Part shown: one piece after another, positions 1 to 5,941 of the stretch
Layout of the letters: every line of letters begins with the position of its first letter
Position numbering within the stretch: the first letter of the stretch is position 1
NCBI GenBank assembly: GCA_025928125.1
Contig: JAICKD010000107.1
Coordinates: forward strand, 1 to 8,087
Direction of reading: 5' to 3'
Origin: Ktedonobacterales bacterium
GTDB lineage: Bacteria > Chloroflexota > Ktedonobacteria > Ktedonobacterales > JADMIN01
Length of the DNA stretch: 8,087 nucleotides
The notes under the pieces: model-generated
Told to the model about the DNA's origin: nothing
The model's input: the letters and a program-made list of their open reading frames with translations, nothing else
Databases searched by the model: none
Program-made: the position numbers and the translations under genes

Positions 1-1538
1 CTGCACCGGATTTCCAGTTGTTCATCCTTGGCATTCAATGCGATGGTATTTCTGCTCGAGTCCGAGATGACAATGCCCTTCGTGTCATCGGATTCCAGAA
101 AAGCCAGATAGTGGCCCTCGCGCGACTGGATCAGTCGGAGCGCCACCTTGCCACCCTGGACAGTCTTATCGGTTGCATATGGCGGCTGATCCTGACCGTT
201 CCACAGCCCGCCAAGCACATACGGATGGTGAATGTCGCCCATCTCGAAGCCCACCAGCACCTCGTCGTTGACCTCAGGCACAAACAGGATGCCGCGGTTA
301 GCGCCAGCCCCGGCGGAGACCACGCGCGCCCAGTCGCTGGCATGCTCGCTGGTCAGCGCCGGATAGCGCACCTTGACGCGCCCCTGGTTGCCGGGGTCCT
401 GGTTGTCGGTGACGATCCCGATGACCAGCCCCATGGCATGCTGCGATGGGGCGGCGACGCCGATATGCTGCGGCTGCAGCACGCTGAGCAGTGTCGAAGG
501 GTGAAGGCCGGAGATGCTGAAGTGTGTGACGTAGCCACTGTGAGACGCATAGACGTGAGTGGCGCTAGTGATGAAATACGTGCCACCAAAGCGGTCGCCA
601 ACCGCGCCGACCTGCACCGACGACCCCGCAACGACCGCTGGATTGCCCCCGCATGTGCCTTCGGCCTCGATAAAGCGGCTGGCGCGCTGATTGGCCAGCG
701 CCTGCGCCAATGCGTCAGCCTCAGCCTGCGAGCGCACCGGGCGGATGACACTCTGGCTCTGCGCCTCGACATGAAATGCCCCCTGCGTCAACTCGCCGCC
801 GCTCTGTTTCTCGCCTATCTGCGGCGTACCCTGGCCCTTCTTCGCGTGGCCGACAATCTCCTGCCGCGTGGCAGGATCCCACCCACGCACGGTGACGTCA
901 CTCGCCTGCCCCGCCGTTGTCAGGCGCGGGCGGAATTCGCTCAAGTTGACGCCCCATTCGAGTGGAACCGGTTTGCCTGTCGGCTGCGGCGGCTCGAAGT
1001 GAAGCGCGTCACCCTGGACGAAGAGCAGGTAGCCAAGCGCGTTGGCGCGCTCGCGCAGAAACGCTAGATTGGTCTGATTATTCTGGAAGACGTATTGATG
1101 CACCTGGGTTGTTGGCCCAGAGACGGCTCTCAGCCCGACCTCCTGCGCCAGCTTCTTCACCAGATCGCTGTCGGTGACGTTCTGGAACGAGCGCGTGTGC
1201 TGGCCGATGGAGAGCCGATGCAGCCGGTCGAAGGCGCGGATGGTGAGGATCTGCGTCGTCGGATGAAAATCTGGCTCAAGCTCGACAATCTCGCCATCGA
1301 AGATGAGTTCCTCGCCAACGGCTCCACGCGCCGAGACGATAATCGCTTTCCCTGGGGTGAGGCTATCGGCGTCGATCCATTTGAGATGGGGATCGTTCAG
1401 CACAATCGTGGCGACATCGGGCAGATGCAGACTATTCTCGACGGTGATCTCCATCACATCGCGCATCAGCTCCTCGAGGGCCACGGCGCCATCGAGCATG
1501 AGGTAAAAGTGGCTGAGAAGCTGCGATGAATCAGGCAT
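1..1538 (-). CDS. VgrG/Afp8-like eCIS spike protein, 3' end cut by the window edge
   Basis: This is the central spike at the tip of the inner tube, the hub on which the baseplate assembles. The frame is open from the ATG at 1538-1536 to the left edge with no stop, giving 512 codons. The N-terminal part reads MPDSSQLLSHFYLMLDG and matches the gp27-like/phage late control D fold, with NQTNLAFLRERANALGYLL near residue 155. From about residue 369 (MGLVIGIVTDNQDPGNQGRV) to GLWNGQDQPP near residue 446 is the gp5-type OB-fold typical of VgrG. The tail beyond residue 455 (GIVISDSSRNTIALN) looks like the start of the beta-helix needle. The start is set by GGAG at 1549-1546, 7 nt upstream, and the ATG overlaps the stop of the LysM gene by 8 nt, suggesting translational coupling. 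The missing C-terminus would show whether it ends as a bare needle or carries an extension. Family assignment is secure; the Afp8 equivalence comes from gene order. Confidence 0.93.
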   Translation of the reverse strand, partial: MPDSSQLLSHFYLMLDGAVALEELMRDVMEITVENSLHLPDVATIVLNDPHLKWIDADSLTPGKAIIVSARGAVGEELIFDGEIVELEPDFHPTTQILTIRAFDRLHRLSIGQHTRSFQNVTDSDLVKKLAQEVGLRAVSGPTTQVHQYVFQNNQTNLAFLRERANALGYLLFVQGDALHFEPPQPTGKPVPLEWGVNLSEFRPRLTTAGQASDVTVRGWDPATRQEIVGHAKKGQGTPQIGEKQSGGELTQGAFHVEAQSQSVIRPVRSQAEADALAQALANQRASRFIEAEGTCGGNPAVVAGSSVQVGAVGDRFGGTYFITSATHVYASHSGYVTHFSISGLHPSTLLSVLQPQHIGVAAPSQHAMGLVIGIVTDNQDPGNQGRVKVRYPALTSEHASDWARVVSAGAGANRGILFVPEVNDEVLVGFEMGDIHHPYVLGGLWNGQDQPPYATDKTVQGGKVALRLIQSREGHYLAFLESDDTKGIVISDSSRNTIALNAKDEQLEIRC

Positions 1539-2190
1539 TGGGAATCTCCAGCGCCATACCCGGAACCAGCCGCCGCACCTGGGTAAGCCGGTTGGCGTCG
1601 GCGATGCGTCGCCACTGGTTCGAGTCGCCGTATTCCTTGTAGGCAATCCAGGCCAGCGTGTCTCCTTCATTCACGACCCAGACACGCTCACCACCTGCCC
1701 CGGCGGAGGTGGGATTCTGTGGCGGGAAAAGCGCCGCGTCTTTGATCTGCTGGAACGACACATCCAGCGTCGCGCGCACTGGCGTCCCATCGGAGAGGAA
1801 CAGCGTGAACTTCTGGTTGACGCTCGTGATGACCGCGTCGAACGACCAGGCTGACCCCCACTGGAAGCGCACCTTTGGTGGTCGGCCCTTCTTGTTCTTG
1901 GGGTCCTTGAGCTTCTGATCCACCATCATTAGTTGCCAGATGCTGTCGGTATATTCCTTGCGCACATCCTTGCCCTCGGCGTAGGTGTCGAAGAAAAGCT
2001 GCATCTGGAGCGTCGCGGGCTGGCCGCCGCCAAACTCGAGTTGCGGCATGTTGCTGCCCTTGCTCTTGCCTGCCGTCCACTGGTTGCGCTTGGAGAACGA
2101 GTATTCCTTTGGATTGAACATGCACTCGATGGGCGAGCCACCGCCATCGAGGTTGATGATTTTGGCATGTGCCAGACTGGCGCCGTCCAT
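1531..2190 (-). CDS. Afp7-like inner baseplate protein with C-terminal LysM domain
   Basis: A 219-aa protein. Residues 10-155 have the pattern of the Afp7/Pvc7 and T4 gp53-like baseplate family: MFNPKEYSFSKRNQW at 24-38, LQMQLFFDTYAEGKDVRK at 61-78, then KGRPPKVRFQWGSAWSFDAV at 101-120. Residues 168-217 form a LysM domain (GERVWVVNEGDTLAWIAYKEYG, ending PGMALEIPNA). In contractile tails this protein clamps the tube-spike junction; the LysM here is generally structural and need not bind peptidoglycan in a target cell. The ATG at 2190 is preceded by AAGGGA (2203-2198) with a 7-nt spacer; a second purine run, AGGAG, abuts the ATG and is too close to serve. It lies 28 nt after the DUF4157 gene and overlaps the spike gene by 8 nt. 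The length is normal and nothing is missing. Confidence 0.95.
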   Translation of the reverse strand: MDGASLAHAKIINLDGGGSPIECMFNPKEYSFSKRNQWTAGKSKGSNMPQLEFGGGQPATLQMQLFFDTYAEGKDVRKEYTDSIWQLMMVDQKLKDPKNKKGRPPKVRFQWGSAWSFDAVITSVNQKFTLFLSDGTPVRATLDVSFQQIKDAALFPPQNPTSAGAGGERVWVVNEGDTLAWIAYKEYGDSNQWRRIADANRLTQVRRLVPGMALEIPNA

Positions 2191-2218
2191 CTCCTAGTCC
2201 CTTTCGCGTGAGTCGTTG

Positions 2219-4102
2219 CTAGCCGAAGCGCCGCCGTTCCGCCGCCAGCCGCCGCTTGAGAATCGAGTGTACCTGCTGCGCCAGCAGGTCCAGGTCAGGC
2301 TCTGGAGCGACTATCTCCCGGATATGCGCTGGGGGCGCCTCTCCAACGTCGGCGGGCAACGAACGCCCACGCTCGGCGCGCTGCGTGCCAGAAGTATTCG
2401 CCGATGGCGCGCGAGCAGGCGCCGACGATGATTGCGGCTGAGACGCTGGTTGCGGCGCGCCGACGGATGACTCAGCAGGTGTGGCCATCCAGTCGGGCAA
2501 CGGCTCCCACGGCGCGGGCAGATTGCCCCAGACGGGCCGCGCGCCCAGCCGCGATGGAGTTTCATGCGCTGGCAGGGTCGCAGTATCAGATTCCACGGAT
2601 AGCGCGGGCTGAATCGCATGCGGTGGCCTAGCCGCACCCCTGGCGACGCGGGTAACGCGCGCCTCGACCTGCGTCGCCTGCACCTCTTCATCCGCTGGCG
2701 ACTCCGCTGGTCGTGAACCCTGTGCCATCGGCGCGGCTGTCCCGGCGTGGGCTGTGTTCTGCTGACGCAGTGTCTGGGAGATGGGCGGCACAAATCGTGG
2801 GCTACGCCGCCGCGCAATGTGAGTAAGCTCGTGCGCCAGCAGTCCCAGCGTCTCCGGCGTATCGGTCGCGTGTCCAGCGCCAAGCGCAATCGCGCTGCCA
2901 TCGGTGAGCGCGTCGGCGTTCTGGGCCGACGTGACCCGCTCCGCCACCGGCCCGCGATACACGCGCACACTCGCCGGATCAACGCCCGTCAGCGTATGAA
3001 GCAGCGTTCGCGACGAGTCTGGCAGTGGGGCAGGCCGCTCCACTGATTGCGGCTGCTGCGCCTGTTCTGGCGATGGTGGCGTCGCACTTGACGTATGCGT
3101 GTCCGGCGTAGGTGTCGTCGACACTTGCGCTCTCGTCGCGCCTTTTCGGCTGCCGCGCGTGCCTGGACGCTGAGCGGGCGCGGACGGCGGCTCATTACTC
3201 TGTTTCACGGGCGCTGCTGGCGGTACTGACAGCGCTGGCTCATCCGCATGTTGCAGGCGCGCCAGCCAGGCTGCGGGCGAGCGATCAGCATCGGTCGGCG
3301 GGAAGAGCGCATCCGACGCGCGTGGAGGAGTCGCTGAGGGCTGTTTGCCCCGGTGCCGTGGCGTGGGAGGAGCCGGTGTCACTTGTTCCTCAGTAACCCC
3401 TGCTGATTCCAGGCTGGTAGTGGTTATCCGCTCATTTGCTTCACGCATCAATGGCGGCTGCTCCGGCTCGTTCTCACTCGTCTCATAAGCATCCGCCAGC
3501 GACCCCGCGCGCGCATTCACTGGAACGTCTTCCGGCGATTCCTCTGGAATGTCAGGTTCACGTGGTTCGTCAGCGGTGGGTTCTTCGACTGGCAGAGAGA
3601 CCGTACCGGGCAGCTCGACGATCCGCGAGCGCGGGCGCACCCCATCGATGCGCGCTGGCGGCACGGCCGGTGGAGTGGTAAACGTCCGTGGCGCATCGTC
3701 GGCACCGCGACGCGCATGCGTCTGCCCTGAGAGGCTTGTGGTGGCTGGCGGCGCGCCCATATCATCCTCTGGGGCAGCGCTTGTCGTGTCGGCGTCATGC
3801 GCTTCAGGCAGCCGGGGGAGGAGCCTCAGCAACGTCTCCGCTGGTGGGACTACATCGGCGGCCGAGGCAGCGTCCGCCTCGCTTTCCGCGCCATCAGCAA
3901 TCCACATGGCATCGTCCAGCGGCAAGCGCCGCAGAATGCGTCCCAGTGGAAGCTGGTGGCCATCGAGCACGATAGAGGTTGGCGGATGATGGGAGATATG
4001 GGAGGCGCGCGCCAACAACGGCTGGCCCACCATCATCCGGTGAGCGAACCACAGGTGTCGCAAGCTGCGTGCGGCGAGATTGTGCCGTGCCATACGCTCC
4101 AC
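2219..4102 (-). CDS. eCIS-core (DUF4157) protein with HELTH motif and long disordered arms
   Basis: Read from GTG 4102, the protein is 627 aa. Residues 1-75 are a moderately basic N-terminus (RHLWFAHRMMVGQPLLAR, then VLDGHQLPLGRILRRLPL). Residues 75-360 are rich in Pro, Ser, Thr, Ala and Glu and look disordered. Residues 364-432 form the DUF4157/eCIS_core module: LTGVDPASVRVYRGPVAERV, DGSAIALGAGH, then LLAHELTHIARRR, with the zinc-protease-like HExxH at 424-428. A second disordered arm (433-595) follows, then a helical tail LDLLAQQVHSILKRR from 604. DUF4157 is a hallmark of eCIS loci and often sits on effectors or proteins associated with the particle. No separate toxin domain is recognisable, so its role as protease, effector carrier or particle-associated factor is open. 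An upstream in-frame ATG at 4168 lies inside a palindrome without a ribosome site; GTG 4102 has AGGAG 8 nt upstream. ATG 4093 is the alternative. Confidence 0.85.
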   Translation of the reverse strand: MERMARHNLAARSLRHLWFAHRMMVGQPLLARASHISHHPPTSIVLDGHQLPLGRILRRLPLDDAMWIADGAESEADAASAADVVPPAETLLRLLPRLPEAHDADTTSAAPEDDMGAPPATTSLSGQTHARRGADDAPRTFTTPPAVPPARIDGVRPRSRIVELPGTVSLPVEEPTADEPREPDIPEESPEDVPVNARAGSLADAYETSENEPEQPPLMREANERITTTSLESAGVTEEQVTPAPPTPRHRGKQPSATPPRASDALFPPTDADRSPAAWLARLQHADEPALSVPPAAPVKQSNEPPSAPAQRPGTRGSRKGATRAQVSTTPTPDTHTSSATPPSPEQAQQPQSVERPAPLPDSSRTLLHTLTGVDPASVRVYRGPVAERVTSAQNADALTDGSAIALGAGHATDTPETLGLLAHELTHIARRRSPRFVPPISQTLRQQNTAHAGTAAPMAQGSRPAESPADEEVQATQVEARVTRVARGAARPPHAIQPALSVESDTATLPAHETPSRLGARPVWGNLPAPWEPLPDWMATPAESSVGAPQPASQPQSSSAPARAPSANTSGTQRAERGRSLPADVGEAPPAHIREIVAPEPDLDLLAQQVHSILKRRLAAERRRFG

Positions 4103-4110
4103 CCTACTAT

Positions 4111-4115
4111 CTCCT
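4111..4115 (-). promoter_or_regulatory. Ribosome binding site deciding the DUF4157 gene start
   Basis: On the minus strand the sequence reads TTTAGAGGAG, an 8-nt spacer ATAGTAGG, then GTG at 4102-4100. This is the strongest Shine-Dalgarno in the spacer. A weaker GGTGGAG lies only 3 nt before the in-frame ATG at 4093. The most upstream in-frame ATG (4168) has no comparable site. Confidence 0.7.
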
Positions 4116-4155
4116 CTAAATGACCCAGCCAGCGGACTCCTGCGGCCCAACGCCA

Positions 4156-4181
4156 TTAGCTGCGGCATTCATGCCGCGAAG
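4156..4181. repeat. Palindromic intergenic repeat, copy 2
   Basis: The core GCGGCATTCATGCCGC is an inverted repeat with a short central loop. Positions 4156-4181 match 5856-5881 at 25 of 26 positions; the one difference (T here, C there, at 4161 against 5861) shortens the perfect stem of this copy. Both copies have the same orientation relative to the genes. On the minus strand the repeat reads CTTCGCGGCATGAATGCCGC followed by [A/G]GCTAA. There is no trailing T run, so it is not a standard terminator. It looks like a REP-type dispersed palindrome. Confidence 0.8.
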
Positions 4182-4238
4182 TGAACCCCAACGCACCGTT
4201 TGCCCTCAGGACAAAAGCCCACGCACTGCCCTGTGACC

Positions 4239-4661
4239 CTAAGCCAGTTCCAGTCGTTCGTGCGCCAGTTCCAGCGTCTCGACGGCTGCCGCGGCGTCAT
4301 GTGCGCTGAACTGTGGGCCGATCCACTTGACGGGATAAGCCTTGATCAGATTCCAGCGGGCCAACACGTTGCCTGTGACGTCGTACATCACCACCGAGAC
4401 GTTTTTCGGTGTGATCTTTCCCTGCGCCAGCTCGGCATACCACTGGAAAAACTCGTTTGAATTGGTCATGCCGCGCTTGAGCGTGAGATTGCTCGACTTC
4501 GTACGTCCCGGCAGGCGATGGACAAAGTCGTTATTGCCGCCTTCCTGATACTCCATGACCTCCATCTCGAGCTGGAGGCCGCTGACCTCGGTGAAAACGG
4601 CCTGTGCCATGCCGCCGATCTCCACGTAGAAGCGACAGTTTGGATAGCTATCGACCGGCAT
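4239..4661 (-). CDS. eCIS/phage tail tube protein 2 (T4 gp19-like)
   Basis: A 140-aa inner tube protein of the phage_T4_gp19 family. Recognisable segments are FYVEIGGMAQAVFTEVSGL near the N-terminus, PGRTKSSNLTLKRGMTNSNE in the middle, FFQWYAELAQGKI, then a strand-rich end VVMYDVTGNVLARWNLIKAY and VETLELAHERLEL. These match the tube protein at 5305-5745 in order and spacing, so the two are paralogues. By analogy with Afp5 and Pvc5, the copy closest to the baseplate genes is likely to be the adaptor ring joining the spike to the main tube, but this assignment is inferred from gene order only. The ATG at 4661 is 3 nt after the stop of the 63-aa gene and has GAGGGAG (4676-4670) with an 8-nt spacer, so its ribosome site lies inside the end of that gene. 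The stop is TAG. Confidence 0.95.
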   Translation of the reverse strand: MPVDSYPNCRFYVEIGGMAQAVFTEVSGLQLEMEVMEYQEGGNNDFVHRLPGRTKSSNLTLKRGMTNSNEFFQWYAELAQGKITPKNVSVVMYDVTGNVLARWNLIKAYPVKWIGPQFSAHDAAAAVETLELAHERLELA

Positions 4662-4664
4662 GAC

Positions 4665-4856
4665 TCACGCTCCCTCGTCAAACGACAGCCCGCGCGCCCG
4701 ATCCAGCCGAATCTCCGCCAGCATCAGGCGGTAGACCTTCTCCGCCAGCGCCTCGATGTCAATTTCAGCGTGCGCCGTCTCGTCGTCTGGCGGTTGTTGC
4801 GATTCAGGCTCACCCATCACGATGAGCGGATCGGACGTATCAAAGGTCTCAGCCAT
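4665..4856 (-). CDS. Small 63-aa eCIS-locus protein with a helical LAxxV motif
   Basis: The product starts MAETFDTSDPLIVMGEPES, has an acidic linker at 16-31, and continues as an amphipathic helix IDIEALAEKVYRLMLAEIRL from residue 32, followed by DRARGLSFDEGA. I do not assign a function. Small proteins of this size, such as Afp6 and its DUF5908 relatives, occur next to tube and baseplate genes in Afp/PVC loci, so a minor structural or assembly role is plausible. The helix resembles the last 24 residues of the DUF4157 protein. ATG 4856 is chosen because GGGGAG (4869-4864) lies 7 nt upstream; it overlaps the stop of the CxxC gene by 8 nt. A longer in-frame start at 4898 would add 14 residues within the preceding gene and has no obvious ribosome site. 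Confidence 0.8.
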   Translation of the reverse strand: MAETFDTSDPLIVMGEPESQQPPDDETAHAEIDIEALAEKVYRLMLAEIRLDRARGLSFDEGA

Positions 4857-5217
4857 GTGATTGCTCCCCGGCGAGATCGAGTGCGAAGCGGCTGCCACAG
4901 GTCGGGCATTGCGTCTCGATCAGGCTCGACTCCATCTCGTTGAGCCGCACGTATAACTCTTGCAGATAGGCGAAGTCCGACGAGAAGAGCCGTTCCACAA
5001 CATCCGGTGTGGGCTGCCCAAGCTCACCCAGCCGGGTAATCACTCGGCTCAACAGCAGGATGCTCAGGTAGCCCTCATTGGCGCGCACCCGCGGATCCTG
5101 GAGCGGCTCGACCTCATCGAGCGCGGTGGCGAGCCGCATCGCGCCGTTCCGATGCAGCGCGCCGTGCTCGTCCACATAGCCGCGTGGCAGCGTAAACTCG
5201 AATTCCGTCTGCACCAT
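4849..5217 (-). CDS. Conserved eCIS/tail-locus protein with CxxC, possible tail-assembly factor
   Basis: A 122-aa protein. The N-terminus, QTEFEFTLPRGYVDEHGALH followed by RNGAMRLATALDEVEPLQDPRV, has the look of conserved tail-locus proteins placed just after a tube gene, the position taken by tail assembly chaperones in phages. Residues 48-98 are predominantly helical (YLSILLLSRVITRLGEL, LFSSDFAYLQELYVRLNEME). The C-terminus has one CPTCG (Cys104 and Cys107), half of a typical zinc knuckle, so metal binding would need a dimer or a partner. The chaperone role is an inference from position and size. ATG 5217 gives the start expected from the conserved block; in-frame GTG codons at 5226 and 5223 are alternatives, and the only GGAG (5241-5238) is better spaced for GTG 5226. 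The stop overlaps the next gene's start by 8 nt. Confidence 0.78.
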   Translation of the reverse strand: MVQTEFEFTLPRGYVDEHGALHRNGAMRLATALDEVEPLQDPRVRANEGYLSILLLSRVITRLGELGQPTPDVVERLFSSDFAYLQELYVRLNEMESSLIETQCPTCGSRFALDLAGEQSHG

Positions 5218-5261
5218 AGCCACCACCGCCCCATATGCTCCGCGCGTCGTCCGTTATGTGA

Positions 5262-5296
5262 CCTCTCCCCCAACCCCTCCCCGACGCAGGGAGGGG
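5262..5296. repeat. C-rich stem-loop between tube 1 and the CxxC gene
   Basis: CCCCTCCC (5274-5281) pairs perfectly with GGGAGGGG (5289-5296) around a 7-nt loop, preceded by CCTCTCCCCCAA from 5262. On the transcribed minus strand this gives a GC-only stem followed by GGTTGGGGGAGAGG, with several G tracts that might also form a quadruplex. There is no T run, so a strong intrinsic terminator is unlikely; an RNA-stabilising or attenuating hairpin fits better. Similar C-rich hairpin repeats occur between genes in many bacterial genomes, so this may be a dispersed repeat rather than a dedicated regulator. Confidence 0.65.
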
Positions 5297-5304
5297 AGCC
5301 AGCG

Positions 5305-5745
5305 CTAGCTGACGCGCTCGTAGCCTTCGTGTGTGATTTCCAGTTCCTCGATGGCGACCTCGTTATTGCCCGCGTTGGCGCTTGGCCCAGTGAGCTTGCT
5401 CGGCCAGGCGTTGACGAAGTTCCAACGGGCGACCTCAGTGCCGTCCTGGCTGTACATGATTATCGAGCCATTTTTGCGGGCATCGTCGATCTTGCCCTGC
5501 TCCACCATCTTGCGCCACTGCCACATATCCATCGCGTCGGTGATGCCGCGTTTGAGCGTGATATTGTTCCACTTCATCCGGCCCGGCACCTTCTTGATGA
5601 TGAACTCACCCTTCGGACCGCTGGCCTTATACTCGACGACCTCGTTCTCGCTGCCCAGGCCAGAGCATTCGCGGAAAGCGCCCACAACCTGCCCCTGAAA
5701 CTCGACGCCAAACCACGCTGAGACGACAGGATTTGCCGATGACAT
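5305..5745 (-). CDS. eCIS/phage tail tube protein 1 (T4 gp19-like)
   Basis: A 146-aa inner tube protein. It begins with PVVSAWFGVEFQGQVVGAF and continues with RECSGLGSENEVVEYKASGP, the usual gp19/Hcp-like tube fold opening. PGRMKWNNITLKRGITDAMD and MWQWRKMVEQGKI follow, then IIMYSQDGTEVARWNFVNAW and the C-terminal strand VAIEELEITHEGYERV. Stacked hexameric rings of this protein would form the tube inside the sheath. Because it directly follows the sheath gene, it is probably the main tube subunit (Afp1-like), with the 4239-4661 product as the baseplate-proximal ring. ATG 5745 has a strong AGGAG (5757-5753) with a 7-nt spacer, consistent with high expression. The stop is TAG, followed by the C-rich hairpin. 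Confidence 0.96.
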   Translation of the reverse strand: MSSANPVVSAWFGVEFQGQVVGAFRECSGLGSENEVVEYKASGPKGEFIIKKVPGRMKWNNITLKRGITDAMDMWQWRKMVEQGKIDDARKNGSIIMYSQDGTEVARWNFVNAWPSKLTGPSANAGNNEVAIEELEITHEGYERVS

Positions 5746-5941
5746 GATATTTCTCCTCTGGCGTCAGGCCAGCCGCTTCGCCCTGCGTGCGAATCCTCAA
5801 CTTCAGGCAAAGCGGCATGGACGCTGCTACTAAGAGTTCCTCTCACAACCCGTTCTTAGCCGCGGCATTCATGCCGCGAAGCTGGCCCACTCCCCAACAT
5901 TGCCACCAGGGTATGACGGTGTTGTTAGGCGTTCTAAGTGC
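5746..5941. other. Intergenic spacer between sheath and tube protein 1
   Basis: This 196-nt spacer contains palindromic repeat copy 1 (5856-5881). Beside it lies a weaker inverted repeat, CTAAGA (5830-5835) with TCTTAG (5854-5859), with an 18-nt loop; its right arm overlaps the repeat. The tube ribosome site is at the minus-strand end. I could not identify a convincing promoter. Open frames crossing the spacer run on into the tube gene in the wrong frame and look like chance. Confidence 0.6.
5856..5881. repeat. Palindromic intergenic repeat, copy 1
   Basis: CGCGGCAT and ATGCCGCG form a perfect 8-bp inverted repeat around a central TC (5861-5878), flanked by TTAGC and AAG, which are shared with the copy at 4156-4181. 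It lies in the sheath-tube spacer in the same orientation as the other copy. Two near-identical copies within 1.7 kb, each confined to a spacer, point to a REP-like dispersed element. Confidence 0.82.

Larger units (their letters stand above)
4103..4238. other. Intergenic spacer between tube protein 2 and the DUF4157 gene
   Basis: This 136-nt spacer follows the TAG stop of tube protein 2. It holds the second copy of the palindromic repeat (4156-4181) and, at its minus-strand end, the ribosome binding site of the DUF4157 gene. I see no convincing promoter and no hairpin followed by a T run. Confidence 0.6.

Noticed and set aside
18..1067. A 349-codon open frame on the plus strand
   Set aside because: It runs antisense to the spike gene, whose conserved VgrG segments are clear. 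Its translation is rich in Arg, Ala and Leu without recognisable motifs, as expected for the shadow of a GC-rich gene.
1531..1687. LysM domain read as a secreted cell-wall hydrolase
   Set aside because: The protein has no signal peptide or catalytic domain; residues 10-155 match the Afp7-type baseplate protein, where LysM is structural.
2311..2982. A 223-codon minus-strand frame
   Set aside because: It is out of frame within the DUF4157 gene and very rich in Arg; the overlapping frame carries the HELTH domain.
4156..4181. Intrinsic terminator at the palindrome
   Set aside because: The stem is GC-rich, but neither strand shows a T run after it, and genes of the same operon continue downstream.
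4960..5721. A 253-codon plus-strand frame across the CxxC gene and tube 1
   Set aside because: It is antisense to two supported genes and to the hairpin between them, has no family resemblance, and spans two unrelated reading contexts.
5574..5846. A 90-codon minus-strand frame spanning the sheath-tube spacer
   Set aside because: It runs out of frame into the tube gene and has no recognisable domain; the tube gene has the strong ribosome site.
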